Below, piece after piece: positions 1 to 6,417 of a stretch of DNA of 12,630 nt (within the stretch, counting starts at the first letter, position 1; every line of letters begins with the position of its first letter). The DNA is taken from the NCBI GenBank assembly GCA_030018855.1, contig JASEHG010000041.1, forward strand, positions 1-12,630, given 5' to 3'. The notes under the pieces are model-generated. The model was not told the origin of the DNA and searched no databases. It worked only from the letters and a program-made list of their open reading frames with translations. A program made the translations under genes and the position numbers. This stretch comes from Candidatus Brocadiaceae bacterium (GTDB lineage: Bacteria > Planctomycetota > Brocadiia > Brocadiales > Bathyanammoxibiaceae).

Positions 1-22
1 TTTATAAGTTTCATGGCAATTT

Positions 23-203
23 GTTTCAATCCCTTCTACATCAGGTCAAGGTTTCTACGGGCAATGGTGGATATTGCAAGAGACTGCCACTATCGCGTTT
101 CAATCCCTTCTACATCAGGTCAAGGTTTCTACCTACCTCCGAAGCCTTTAAAAATAGAATTTGAGGTGTTTCAATCCCTTCTACATCAGGTCAAGGTTTC
201 TAC
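23..203 (-). CRISPR. CRISPR array, leader-proximal end (3 repeats, 2 full spacers)
   Basis: Three identical 36-nt repeats lie at 23-58, 97-132 and 168-203. On the plus strand each begins GTTTCAATCCC and ends AAGGTTTCTAC. The spacers are 59-96 (38 nt) and 133-167 (35 nt); bases 1-22 look like the end of a further spacer, so the array continues off the left edge. Read on the minus strand the repeat ends in ATTGAAAC, the 8-nt 5' handle typical of type III and some type I crRNAs, so the array is transcribed leftward, in the same direction as the adjacent cas genes. Repeat self-complementarity is weak (CCTT with AAGG around a long loop). No spacer target can be identified within this window. Confidence 0.97.
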
Positions 204-235
204 AGCTGGCCTTGTAACTCCTTTCTTCTGAATGC

Positions 236-262
236 CTTATAAGGCCGTTTGCGAGGGGTAAA
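236..262 (-). promoter_or_regulatory. Possible CRISPR array promoter
   Basis: Minus-strand TTTACC (262-257) and TATAAG (241-236) are separated by 15 nt, shorter than the optimal 17. The -10 candidate sits inside the palindrome GCCTTATAAGGC. The position is right for pre-crRNA transcription, but the match is only fair. Confidence 0.3.
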
Positions 263-346
263 CTAACTACGCCACTTATGATAAATCCAGAATCACCAAA
301 ACGCCTATGTTTTTCCCTAACCTCCTAAACCACAATTACCTACAAA

Positions 347-394
347 CTTGCGAGCACCTCCTGGGGTCCCGTAACCCCACCACCCTCTCGCAAG
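347..394 (-). repeat. Two-tier hairpin between cas7 and the CRISPR leader
   Basis: An outer stem CTTGCGAG (347-354) pairs perfectly with CTCGCAAG (387-394), and an inner stem TGGGGT (362-367) pairs with ACCCCA (374-379) around a 6-nt loop. The two stems are separated by symmetric 7-nt internal loops that contain no G on the plus strand (purine-rich on the transcribed strand). It begins 2 nt after the cas7 stop in the direction of transcription. No T-tract follows on the minus strand, so it is not a canonical intrinsic terminator; it could be a processing, stability or protein-binding structure. Confidence 0.7.
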
Positions 395-396
395 AC

Positions 397-1179
397 CTAA
401 ATAGGCCCTTCAACTTTAATCTTTACCCTCCCACAGCCCTTTGACTTGTACCCCCCTATCCATTGAATAGACTCTAACCTATCCTTGACATATTCCTTTA
501 TAAGTTTATCAGGGTCTAGTTTCTTCCCATTCAGCCAGGCATCACCTAAAGTTTTATCTGCAGCGGTTCTTGGCTCCCCAAGTCTCCAGCCTAAGATGGT
601 ATCCTCAATTAATATAACCATCTCTCCTTCAAACCTTGTGTGTGAAGGGATAACCTCGTACGGTCTGTTAGCGCCTTCCTTTACGGTATTTGTTGCCCTG
701 TCCATGGCCGCCGAATAGAGCTGGCTAGTAGAGGTATCGGCAAATAAAAAAGGGACAGTCCTTACAAATCCGTTTAGCCCTGCTGCTCCCAGGAGATAAC
801 ACGCAGGACAGATAGGATGCCTTTCATTACCACATTTACCCCTTCTGTGACCCTCTTCAAGGTCACAAGGATAATGACATGCTCCCCTTCTATCCCTGTA
901 TTTACCTATTAGTTTTTCTTCATTGGAAGAAAGTTTTGTACTGGGTATACAGGGTTTAGAGGCTTTATCGTGGTTATTGGTCCTGGTGTTTGTGTCTATC
1001 AAGAACTCTTCAATCTTAGTCCTGTACGCACCTTTGAGCGACGCACCTGGTATGCACACTCTGCCACCTACTTTTGTTACCGGGTTATGAATACCCGACA
1101 ATTTATCCTCAACCCCTCCCACCCTGCAGGGGTCAAGGGTCTCAAGGACTATGTTGTATCCTTCTTCCTTAATTGCCAT
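397..1179 (-). CDS. cas7: Csm3-like Cas7 RAMP, predicted RNase-dead
   Basis: This 260-aa protein should form the crRNA-binding backbone of a type III effector. Csm3-family features appear in order: GGVEDKLSGIHNPV (residues 21-34), IPGASLKG (43-50), a Cys/His-rich likely zinc segment (C101, C105, C116, C124, C127), a DRATNTVKEGANR stretch (160-172) equivalent to the conserved RNA-binding hairpin of Csm3, and the glycine loop IGGYKSKGCGRV near the C terminus. In Csm3 the residue before the SPV/NPV motif is the Asp that cleaves target RNA; here it is H31. The ATG is preceded by GGAGGTG and starts 1 nt after the upstream stop codon, so translation is coupled. It is the only Cas7 visible, whereas III-A and III-B systems carry several paralogues. 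The family call is strong; loss of slicing is inferred from one motif alignment. Confidence 0.9.
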   Translation of the reverse strand: MAIKEEGYNIVLETLDPCRVGGVEDKLSGIHNPVTKVGGRVCIPGASLKGAYRTKIEEFLIDTNTRTNNHDKASKPCIPSTKLSSNEEKLIGKYRDRRGACHYPCDLEEGHRRGKCGNERHPICPACYLLGAAGLNGFVRTVPFLFADTSTSQLYSAAMDRATNTVKEGANRPYEVIPSHTRFEGEMVILIEDTILGWRLGEPRTAADKTLGDAWLNGKKLDPDKLIKEYVKDRLESIQWIGGYKSKGCGRVKIKVEGPI

Positions 1180-1180
1180 T

Positions 1181-1486
1181 TTACACCTCCGTTTCCCGCA
1201 GAGAACTAAGGGCTTTAATGATACAGCGACCTATAGATCTATTTGCTTCTATTTCTGGATAACCTCTGAACTTCTCTATTACCCTTTGGAGAGATTTTGC
1301 CTGGTCAGCCTCACGGCGCTCTTCTCGTTTGGTTAAATAGACTTTAGTAACACCGAACCCGTACTTCTCAAAAATATCAGCTACATCTTGAGCAAGTCCA
1401 GTAAACCATATCCTTTTTCTATCTCCCGTCTCCCAAATGCATCTATCTTTTTTTAGTTCCTCTAAGAGTTGTTCTATCCTATCCAT
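1181..1486 (-). CDS. Unrecognised 101-aa cas-operon protein, candidate small subunit
   Basis: I do not recognise this protein from sequence alone. Its ATG overlaps the end of the cas5-like gene by 8 nt and its TAA lies 1 nt before the cas7 start, so it belongs to the operon. It is strongly charged: an amphipathic N-terminal helix (residues 1-13), a segment with IWFTGLAQDVADIFEKYGFG (26-45) that looks mixed alpha/beta, then a basic helical stretch with TKREERREADQAK (52-64). Size and position match the Cas11-type small subunit (Csm2, Cmr5) of type III complexes, but those are all-helical and no diagnostic motif is visible. An operon-specific accessory protein is the alternative. Confidence 0.7.
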   Translation of the reverse strand: MDRIEQLLEELKKDRCIWETGDRKRIWFTGLAQDVADIFEKYGFGVTKVYLTKREERREADQAKSLQRVIEKFRGYPEIEANRSIGRCIIKALSSLRETEV

Positions 1487-2120
1487 GTCTTGGCCTCTCT
1501 TTCAGGAGAATCTTTGGGCCTATAACGACACTCCCTTCAAAAAGGGAGCGGACGTAATGCCCTGTATAAGGTTGTTCTTCATCAGGTTCAAAGAGAAACC
1601 CATAGACTTCTTTAAATATTTTTTTAATGTTAAAAATGTCCTTGTATTTTTCTGGGATGCGAACCTTAAGTTCAAAATCCCTTGACTCTCCAACGATTCT
1701 CATCTCCTCATGTCTGTCTTCTAATAGTCGGAGCTTCTTCATATTACAAAGCCCGAAACCTTTAGATAACAAGGCGCCCATAGTTATAGTAAATTCTTCA
1801 GGAAGTGCCTTCGCCGACTCATTTTCCACCACATAGACCCTTCCATCCACATTAGTAAGATACTCTACCTGTAAAGGAACTTTGCTTATATCCGAGGCCC
1901 TATCCCTGGGGGAGTATATGAAATGATCGACAATATTGTAATCATCATCTTTTACCAGGTATCCCACAGCATGGAGGTCTGGGAGACCAAGCTTTTTCCT
2001 CAGCGCCCCTGTAATCTGACTGTAGCGGATGGTCCTGGCACAGGGTCTAAAGATGCCAGCCTTAATCCGCTCACCCATGCAGAGGACCTGAGAGGTAAGC
2101 TGGTATTCTATAAAGGCCAT
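1479..2120 (-). CDS. cas5: Cas5-like RAMP protein (Csm4/Csx10 group)
   Basis: This 213-aa protein probably caps the crRNA 5' handle and contacts the large subunit. Visible RAMP features are a RYSQITGALRKKLG segment (32-45) resembling the conserved insertion-and-helix region of Csm4/Cas5, a glycine-rich loop GALLSKGFG (115-123), and a C-terminal RSLFEGSVVIG (191-201) resembling the end of Csm4-type proteins. It is short for Csm4 or Csx10 (usually about 300 aa or more), consistent with a reduced complex. The ATG lies 2 nt after the cas10 stop and uses an AGAGGA ribosome-binding site embedded in the end of cas10. The RAMP call is good; the precise Cas5 subgroup is inference from gene order and size. 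Confidence 0.75.
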   Translation of the reverse strand: MAFIEYQLTSQVLCMGERIKAGIFRPCARTIRYSQITGALRKKLGLPDLHAVGYLVKDDDYNIVDHFIYSPRDRASDISKVPLQVEYLTNVDGRVYVVENESAKALPEEFTITMGALLSKGFGLCNMKKLRLLEDRHEEMRIVGESRDFELKVRIPEKYKDIFNIKKIFKEVYGFLFEPDEEQPYTGHYVRSLFEGSVVIGPKILLKERPRHG

Positions 2121-2122
2121 CT

Positions 2123-3925
2123 TTAATCCTCTAAAATCCTGGCGAAAGTGAGAATGTCCCTGAATCCCATACCCAAGGGTAATAGCCTCTCCCGAAGCTG
2201 TCTATAGGTCTGAGAGTCCTCATCTCTTGATTTGTCTTCAAAGCGCAGTCTTGCCAGGGCCTCGGAGAGCCTTGATACCTCGGCCAGCTTATGCAAGGCT
2301 GTCTTACGATACCTTGTCTCGGAGGCCAGGAGTAATTCCCTCAAGTTTTTGTTTTTTATAGTTATCTCCCCGTGGCCAACTAAGGCAATATGAATATCAG
2401 GCTCACTATCCTCTATAACTCTCCAGCACTGAAAGAATGGGAATTTAGAAGGCGATAGGACTATAGAGAGGGTTAGAGGAGAATCAATGCTAAGAGTCAA
2501 GAATTTTGAGAAATGGCCTTCTAGAAGTTCTTTATAAATTTTAAGCACTTCCAGGATATCTTTAGTACTTTCTGCCTTTATGCAATAAAAATCCCCTAGC
2601 ACCCTCTGTACATTTTCCCCACCAAACCCATTGTTAATCCTTTTACTGAAGTCTCTGAGGAATGCATCGTAGCCTTCCTGAAACTCTGAGATTATAGAGA
2701 ACCTCGTTGTCGCCTCGGTGGTAGATAACCCAAGTCCTTTTAGATAATCAACATAAAACTTATTTAACACCCTATTTAACAGGTCGTAGTCTAGTTTTAT
2801 TTTTACCCATAGGAGGCTAAGCCCCTCGCCCCCTTCATCAATCCAGTACCTCAGTTTTGTTAGGGGCGCACGCTTGTCCCTGATGTCGTAACAGGTAGGG
2901 CATAGATATTCTATAGGCCCTTCCCCCTCTTTCCATTCCTTAGTACCTTGCCTCATCTGGCATATCTCACAAATAGGGGGTTCTATTTGTTCGTCTGTCA
3001 CCCCGTAGAAGTTCTGGCCTATTTTGTCCAGCCTTGAGACGTCAGGACTAAGTTGCCCGAGAAGTCTCCTAGCTACTCTTAACTCTAACCACAGCCCATT
3101 ATCCGCAGCCATTTTTAAAACTCTATCTAGATCTTCTTCCTTTGCATAGATAAAGATTAATTCCTCAGGAGTACTAAACAGGACATTATCTGCAAAATCA
3201 CATCTAATTTTTCCCACCGTCTCCTCTAGTTGTAAAAATATGTTAAGGTCTTTCGCCCTAACTGGTTTTTGGTGGAATCTAAACCTACAATTTGCAATGG
3301 ATAGTTGCCACTGGCTGTATGTTTTATCGCCAAGTATTCTACCAACGGCATCAATGGTAGTGCCTATTTCTTTGGGTTCCACAGCGAAGTTTTTCTGAAG
3401 AATCCGATAAAATTTACCTGTGAGCCTGCAGTGGGTAAAGAGACTGGTAACATTCATTCCCTTATGAGCATCTTCAGCTCTTGTCCTCAATATATTGTCA
3501 TATTTAGCAAAAAATTCTTCCGCACCAGGGTCACTATTGTAAAATTCAAGCAAGGCCCTTATCTGAGGAGACTCCTTTTCTAATCTCTTATCTTCCCCCT
3601 CTTTTGAACACCAGAGCGTATTAACTGTATGTTTATCTGCTGGGTCTTCCTCAGCATAATCTTCTTCAACTCCTTTTGCAGACTTCTTTAGTTTATTCCT
3701 TGAAAAGCTAGATGCTAAAGAATCTGCTATTTTCAGAAGAAATGTAGATGGTGTAGTGGGGAAGGCAGGAAATCCTTCTTTGAGATGATGACCTATAACA
3801 CCCTCCCAGGTTTCGGTCTTTGGGATAAGGCCCTTAAATCTATCTGTGGGGAAATCTGAGAAATCATGCTTGTACTTGGTTAGCTTCAGCATGTCGTGCA
3901 TTTCTGGAACCAACTCACGGCTCAT
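2123..3925 (-). CDS. cas10: Cas10-like large subunit, HD motifs kept, cyclase motif degenerate
   Basis: At 600 aa this is shorter than typical Csm1 or Cmr2 (about 750-900 aa). The N terminus keeps HD-phosphohydrolase elements of Cas10: H10-D11, then IGHH (44-47), then ADSLASSFSR (67-76). A zinc finger CEIC...CPTC (C319, C322, C342, C345) separates the two palm regions. In the second palm the GGDD active-site hairpin is expected near residues 440-450; the sequence there is VLGDFYCIK (442-450), giving LGDF instead of GGDD. The following LSIVLSPSKFPFFQCWR (486-502) matches the conserved end of the Cas10 palm. I infer an inactive cyclase with a possibly active HD nuclease. The ATG overlaps the cas6 stop (ATGA). 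GC content is clearly lower than in cas6. Confidence 0.88.
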   Translation of the reverse strand: MSRELVPEMHDMLKLTKYKHDFSDFPTDRFKGLIPKTETWEGVIGHHLKEGFPAFPTTPSTFLLKIADSLASSFSRNKLKKSAKGVEEDYAEEDPADKHTVNTLWCSKEGEDKRLEKESPQIRALLEFYNSDPGAEEFFAKYDNILRTRAEDAHKGMNVTSLFTHCRLTGKFYRILQKNFAVEPKEIGTTIDAVGRILGDKTYSQWQLSIANCRFRFHQKPVRAKDLNIFLQLEETVGKIRCDFADNVLFSTPEELIFIYAKEEDLDRVLKMAADNGLWLELRVARRLLGQLSPDVSRLDKIGQNFYGVTDEQIEPPICEICQMRQGTKEWKEGEGPIEYLCPTCYDIRDKRAPLTKLRYWIDEGGEGLSLLWVKIKLDYDLLNRVLNKFYVDYLKGLGLSTTEATTRFSIISEFQEGYDAFLRDFSKRINNGFGGENVQRVLGDFYCIKAESTKDILEVLKIYKELLEGHFSKFLTLSIDSPLTLSIVLSPSKFPFFQCWRVIEDSEPDIHIALVGHGEITIKNKNLRELLLASETRYRKTALHKLAEVSRLSEALARLRFEDKSRDEDSQTYRQLRERLLPLGMGFRDILTFARILED

Positions 3926-4932
3926 TTTTCGCCCTCCTGCATCACCTCATACCACCCTAATCCGAAGCTGGTGCCTTTGCCTACGTGGATGTACTGGCCT
4001 AAGTTTAGCAGGGGTAGGAATCCTGTCAATGCCTTTGTTTCGGAACGATACTGGATGGTGCCTACCACCCCCCCAAGTTTCATCTTCTGCCCCTGGCGGG
4101 TGGAGTAGCGCTCCCAGTCCCACCACCTTAAATCGCTTGATAGGGTCTCCACTTCCTTTGCCTTCTCTATCAGACCCTTGAAGTCCCAGTCCAGCCTCTG
4201 CCCACAGTGGAAATAGGACAGGGCGGATATTCGCCTGAGGAGATTTCGTATGAGGACATGGAAGGGGAGCTGGTCGGTAAGTGAGCCTTCATATCTCAAT
4301 CGGGTAGGGGTGAGAAAACGCAGTCCTAACGTCGGAGCAAGCTCCGACGCTACATTTTCTTCACCTGGGCTGAGTGTAAACCGTATAATGGGGGGATTTG
4401 CCAGGATGGTCTTGTCCTCTTGGGTGTATATGAGGGTGGGGTCGCCCTGTTCATTAAGCCCCTCTACACTTGTGAGGGTGTATTTGCTGCGTTTTTTACG
4501 CAGGCTAAAGCCTGCGGCTACAGGGTTATGGCCAATGCCTGCATTGCCGAGCTCAATGAACGTGTAGATGAAGTAGGGGAGGTAGTCTATGGCCCGGCCG
4601 ATGAGGACGAGGTGGAAGGTTATTTCCGAGTCTGGCGGGTATGCCAGTCGCTCGTCCAGGGGGGGTTCAATGACAAATGGGTGAGGCACCCGGGGGTAGA
4701 GCCTTAGAATCTCGGAGTCCTTTGGTGGTGAGGTCTCAAAGACGTAGGAATAGACGCAGGTGAATTTGAGGAGGCAGGTGTCGCAGGTTTTGTCCCTTTG
4801 TGTACATGCCACCTTTTTGAAGACGTACCCGAATCCGCCTCGGAAGGCAGAACCCTTGTAGGCAGGAAAGACAATCTCCTCCAGTGCCTTTATAGTGAAG
4901 CGGAATCTGGAGAGCTGGAAGGGCTTATGCAT
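3922..4932 (-). CDS. cas6: Cas6 pre-crRNA endoribonuclease
   Basis: This 336-aa RAMP protein should cut pre-crRNA 8 nt upstream of each repeat end, leaving the ATTGAAAC handle. Evidence: the N-terminal SAFRGGFGYVFKKVAC (28-43), a C50-x2-C53-x5-C59 cluster, VPHPFVIEPP (82-91), FLTPTRL (206-212), and the C-terminal glycine-rich RNA-binding loop HVGKGTSFGLGWY (316-328), all typical of the Cas6 family with the PF10040 C-terminal domain. It is the first gene of the operon and overlaps cas10 by 4 nt. Two REP-type palindromes lie in frame, encoding VAAGFSLR (138-145) and VASELAPT (194-201). Its GC content (53-60% in the two 60-base lines counted) exceeds that of cas10 (30-35% in three lines). A degenerate CRISPR repeat ends 12 nt before its ATG. 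Confidence 0.93.
   Translation of the reverse strand: MHKPFQLSRFRFTIKALEEIVFPAYKGSAFRGGFGYVFKKVACTQRDKTCDTCLLKFTCVYSYVFETSPPKDSEILRLYPRVPHPFVIEPPLDERLAYPPDSEITFHLVLIGRAIDYLPYFIYTFIELGNAGIGHNPVAAGFSLRKKRSKYTLTSVEGLNEQGDPTLIYTQEDKTILANPPIIRFTLSPGEENVASELAPTLGLRFLTPTRLRYEGSLTDQLPFHVLIRNLLRRISALSYFHCGQRLDWDFKGLIEKAKEVETLSSDLRWWDWERYSTRQGQKMKLGGVVGTIQYRSETKALTGFLPLLNLGQYIHVGKGTSFGLGWYEVMQEGEK
4330..4353 (-). repeat. GTAG-foot REP palindrome inside cas6
   Basis: CGTCGGAGC (4330-4338), a 2-nt loop, then GCTCCGACG (4341-4349) form a perfect 9-bp stem, with the minus-strand foot GTAG at 4353-4350. It encodes Cas6 residues 194-201 (VASELAPT) in frame. The shape matches the palindromes between other genes in this window, so an insertion into the coding sequence is the simplest reading. 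Confidence 0.75.
4499..4521 (-). repeat. Second GTAG-foot REP palindrome inside cas6
   Basis: CGCAGGC (4499-4505), loop TAAA, then GCCTGCG (4510-4516), with the foot GTAG on the minus strand at 4521-4518. It encodes Cas6 residues 138-145 (VAAGFSLR) in frame. It has the same orientation and architecture as the element at 4330-4353 but different stem bases. Confidence 0.75.
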
Positions 4933-4944
4933 AGACTAACCCCT

Positions 4945-4981
4945 GTTTCAGTCCCTTTTTTCAGCAAGTCAAGGTTTCTAC
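4945..4981 (-). CRISPR. Solitary degenerate CRISPR repeat upstream of cas6
   Basis: This 37-nt sequence matches the array repeat at both ends: plus-strand GTTTCAGTCCCTT at one end and GTCAAGGTTTCTAC at the other, with a divergent middle and a 1-nt insertion. Its orientation is the same as in the array. On the transcribed strand it ends ACTGAAAC (array ATTGAAAC), 12 nt upstream of the cas6 ATG, so it would lie in the operon 5' leader. No second repeat copy is visible nearby. It could be an array relic or a retained regulatory element that Cas6 can bind. Confidence 0.88.
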
Positions 4982-4987
4982 CCCTTT

Positions 4988-5092
4988 GGGCGGGGGTGAA
5001 CCCCGCCCCTACGACATGGGCAGACATCCGCCTGAGGTGGATCTGCCCCAACAACGGGCATGGAGTAGGGGCGAACGGCCGTTCGCCCCTAC
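4988..5092. repeat. Cluster of palindromes between cas6 and the aminotransferase
   Basis: Three hairpins follow one another. GGGCGGGG (4988-4995) pairs with CCCCGCCC (5001-5008) and has a minus-strand GTAG foot at 5012-5009. GGGCAGA (5018-5024) pairs with TCTGCCC (5042-5048) around an inner ATCC/GGAT stem and has no GTAG. The third, 5065-5092, is a perfect 28-bp palindrome with GTAG at both feet. The last one contains the aminotransferase stop codon. Confidence 0.85.
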
Positions 5093-6291
5093 AGGCCCTT
5101 CAGCCTCTCGCCTGCCTCCCTGGTCTTCTCCAGGCTGGGGACGAGGGCAAAGCGGACGTAGCCCTCCCCTGGGTTGTGGCCAGCCTCGGTCTTATCGCTA
5201 ATCCAGGACCCTGGGGTGACTACAATAGCTATCTTTGGGTCAAGGAGTCTCCTGGCAAAGTCTACGGAGGTCTCTCCTTCGGGTACCCTCTGCCAGAGGT
5301 ATAACGTTGCATCCGGGGTACAGTCAGGCAGACCAATGGAGGTGAGGGCCTTTACCAGGAGGTCCCTCTTTAGCCGGTATTCTTCCCGCATCTGTCGGAC
5401 ATGGTCTTCATCCTTTAAGGCGGCAATGGCGCCGTCCTGTATGAAGGTGGCCGTCCCTGAATCAACGTTGGTCTTTACCTTCTTGAATATGTCAATGATA
5501 CGCCTGTCCCCTGCCACCCAGCCCACACGGTAACAGGTCATCGCACTGCGTTTGGAGAGGGATTGAAAGGCTACCACGCCCTCCTTAGTAATCTCCAGGA
5601 TGCTGTGGGGTGGATGGTTGAAGTACATCTCGGTGTAGGCCTCGTCTGAGGCAATTATGATATTGTGTTCTCGTCCAAAGGCCACCACCTCCTCAAAGAA
5701 ACTCAAGGGGGCACTTACCGCACAGGGGTTATTGGGGTAATTTATCCACATAAGTTTGGCCTTCTTGCAGATTTTTTTGGGAATACTGCTAAGGTCGGGC
5801 AGGAAGCCGTTTTCTGGTAGGAGGGGGACGAAGTAGGGCCTCCCCTCGGCAAACAACGTGCCCCTGGCATAGGGGGGATAACCCGGGGTGGGGATGATGA
5901 CGTAGTCCCCTGGGTCAATGAAGCCCTCATGGAAATTAAACACCCCTTCCTTGGAGCCTATGGTGGAGGTGACCTCTGTGTCGGGGTCTATTGAGACGTT
6001 AAATCTCTTTTTCGTCCACTCACTAATTGTGGTGCGGAATTCCTTAGAGCCTGTATAGCTTGGGTAGCCGGCACCCTTTCTAGTGTCTATTGCCTTCTGG
6101 GTAGCCTGGCGGATGAGGTCTGGGGTGGGCGTAGTGGGGTCTCCTACGCCGAAGTCTATGGGGGTAATGCCCTGGGCCTTAAGGCTGGCCACCAGTTTAT
6201 CCACCTCTGCAAAGGCATAGGGTGAGATAGAGGCAAGCCTTTTAGAGGGCCTTATCTCCTGGGTACCGATTAATCCCTTTGTTTCTGGCAT
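5089..6291 (-). CDS. dapL: PLP-dependent class I/II aminotransferase, probable LL-diaminopimelate aminotransferase
   Basis: This 400-aa cytosolic fold-type I enzyme probably transfers an amino group in lysine/diaminopimelate synthesis. Visible motifs are FGVGDPTTPTP (47-57), GYPSYTGSKEFR (75-86), INYPNNP (183-189), DEAYTEMYF (216-224) with the PLP-contacting Asp and Tyr, SLSKRSAMTCYRVGW (244-258) with Schiff-base K247, and R380 in VRFALV for substrate carboxylate binding. Length is normal for the family. The ATG has AGGAG 9 nt upstream. The TAG stop falls inside a 28-bp palindrome, so the last codons may have been set by that insertion. It lies downstream of aroF on the same strand. Assignment to DapL rather than succinyl-DAP (DapC) or an aspartate-type transaminase rests on overall resemblance only. 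Confidence 0.85.
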   Translation of the reverse strand: MPETKGLIGTQEIRPSKRLASISPYAFAEVDKLVASLKAQGITPIDFGVGDPTTPTPDLIRQATQKAIDTRKGAGYPSYTGSKEFRTTISEWTKKRFNVSIDPDTEVTSTIGSKEGVFNFHEGFIDPGDYVIIPTPGYPPYARGTLFAEGRPYFVPLLPENGFLPDLSSIPKKICKKAKLMWINYPNNPCAVSAPLSFFEEVVAFGREHNIIIASDEAYTEMYFNHPPHSILEITKEGVVAFQSLSKRSAMTCYRVGWVAGDRRIIDIFKKVKTNVDSGTATFIQDGAIAALKDEDHVRQMREEYRLKRDLLVKALTSIGLPDCTPDATLYLWQRVPEGETSVDFARRLLDPKIAIVVTPGSWISDKTEAGHNPGEGYVRFALVPSLEKTREAGERLKGL

Positions 6292-6312
6292 TTTAAGGTT
6301 CTCCTGTAGCCT

Positions 6313-6417
6313 GTAGGGGCAGGGTTTACCCCTGCCCTATTTGTTTTGACAGGCATTTGGGCGACCGCAAGGGTCGCCCCTACGACTAACCAGGGCGGGG
6401 GCAAGCCCCGCCCCTAC
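6313..6417. repeat. REPIN-like pair plus a third REP between aroF and the aminotransferase
   Basis: A plus-oriented element (GTAG at 6313-6316, GGGGCAGGG with CCCCTGCCC, 6313-6339) faces a minus-oriented one (GGGCGACC 6359-6366 with GGTCGCCC 6372-6379, foot CTAC 6380-6383). A third minus-oriented element (GGGCGGGG 6393-6400 with CCCCGCCC 6406-6413, foot CTAC 6414-6417) abuts the aroF stop codon. Two REPs in inverted orientation are the definition of a REPIN. Confidence 0.8.

Larger units (their letters stand above)
204..396 (-). promoter_or_regulatory. CRISPR leader region
   Basis: This 193-bp gene-free stretch separates the first repeat from the cas7 stop codon and is the leader if the array runs leftward. 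It contains a perfect 12-bp palindrome, GCCTTATAAGGC (234-245). On the minus strand TATAAG (241-236) with TTTACC (262-257) 15 nt upstream could form a weak sigma-70-type promoter that would start transcription about 25 nt before the first repeat. TTGCGAG occurs at 250-256 and again at 348-354. The promoter reading is speculative; the leader assignment follows from repeat orientation. Confidence 0.65.

Noticed and set aside
13..231. A plus-strand open frame of 72 codons across the CRISPR array
   Set aside because: It is made of translated repeats and spacers and shows a periodic peptide; not a gene.
1570..1595. TTCTTCATCAGGTTCAAAG in the cas5 gene resembling the middle of the CRISPR repeat
   Set aside because: The match needs mismatches and a gap, lacks the conserved repeat ends, and lies within normal coding sequence.
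5559..5568. GGGATTGAAA, identical to the end of the CRISPR repeat, within the aminotransferase gene
   Set aside because: It encodes part of the PLP-lysine motif (FQSLSK) on the minus strand and has no other repeat similarity; a chance 10-nt match.
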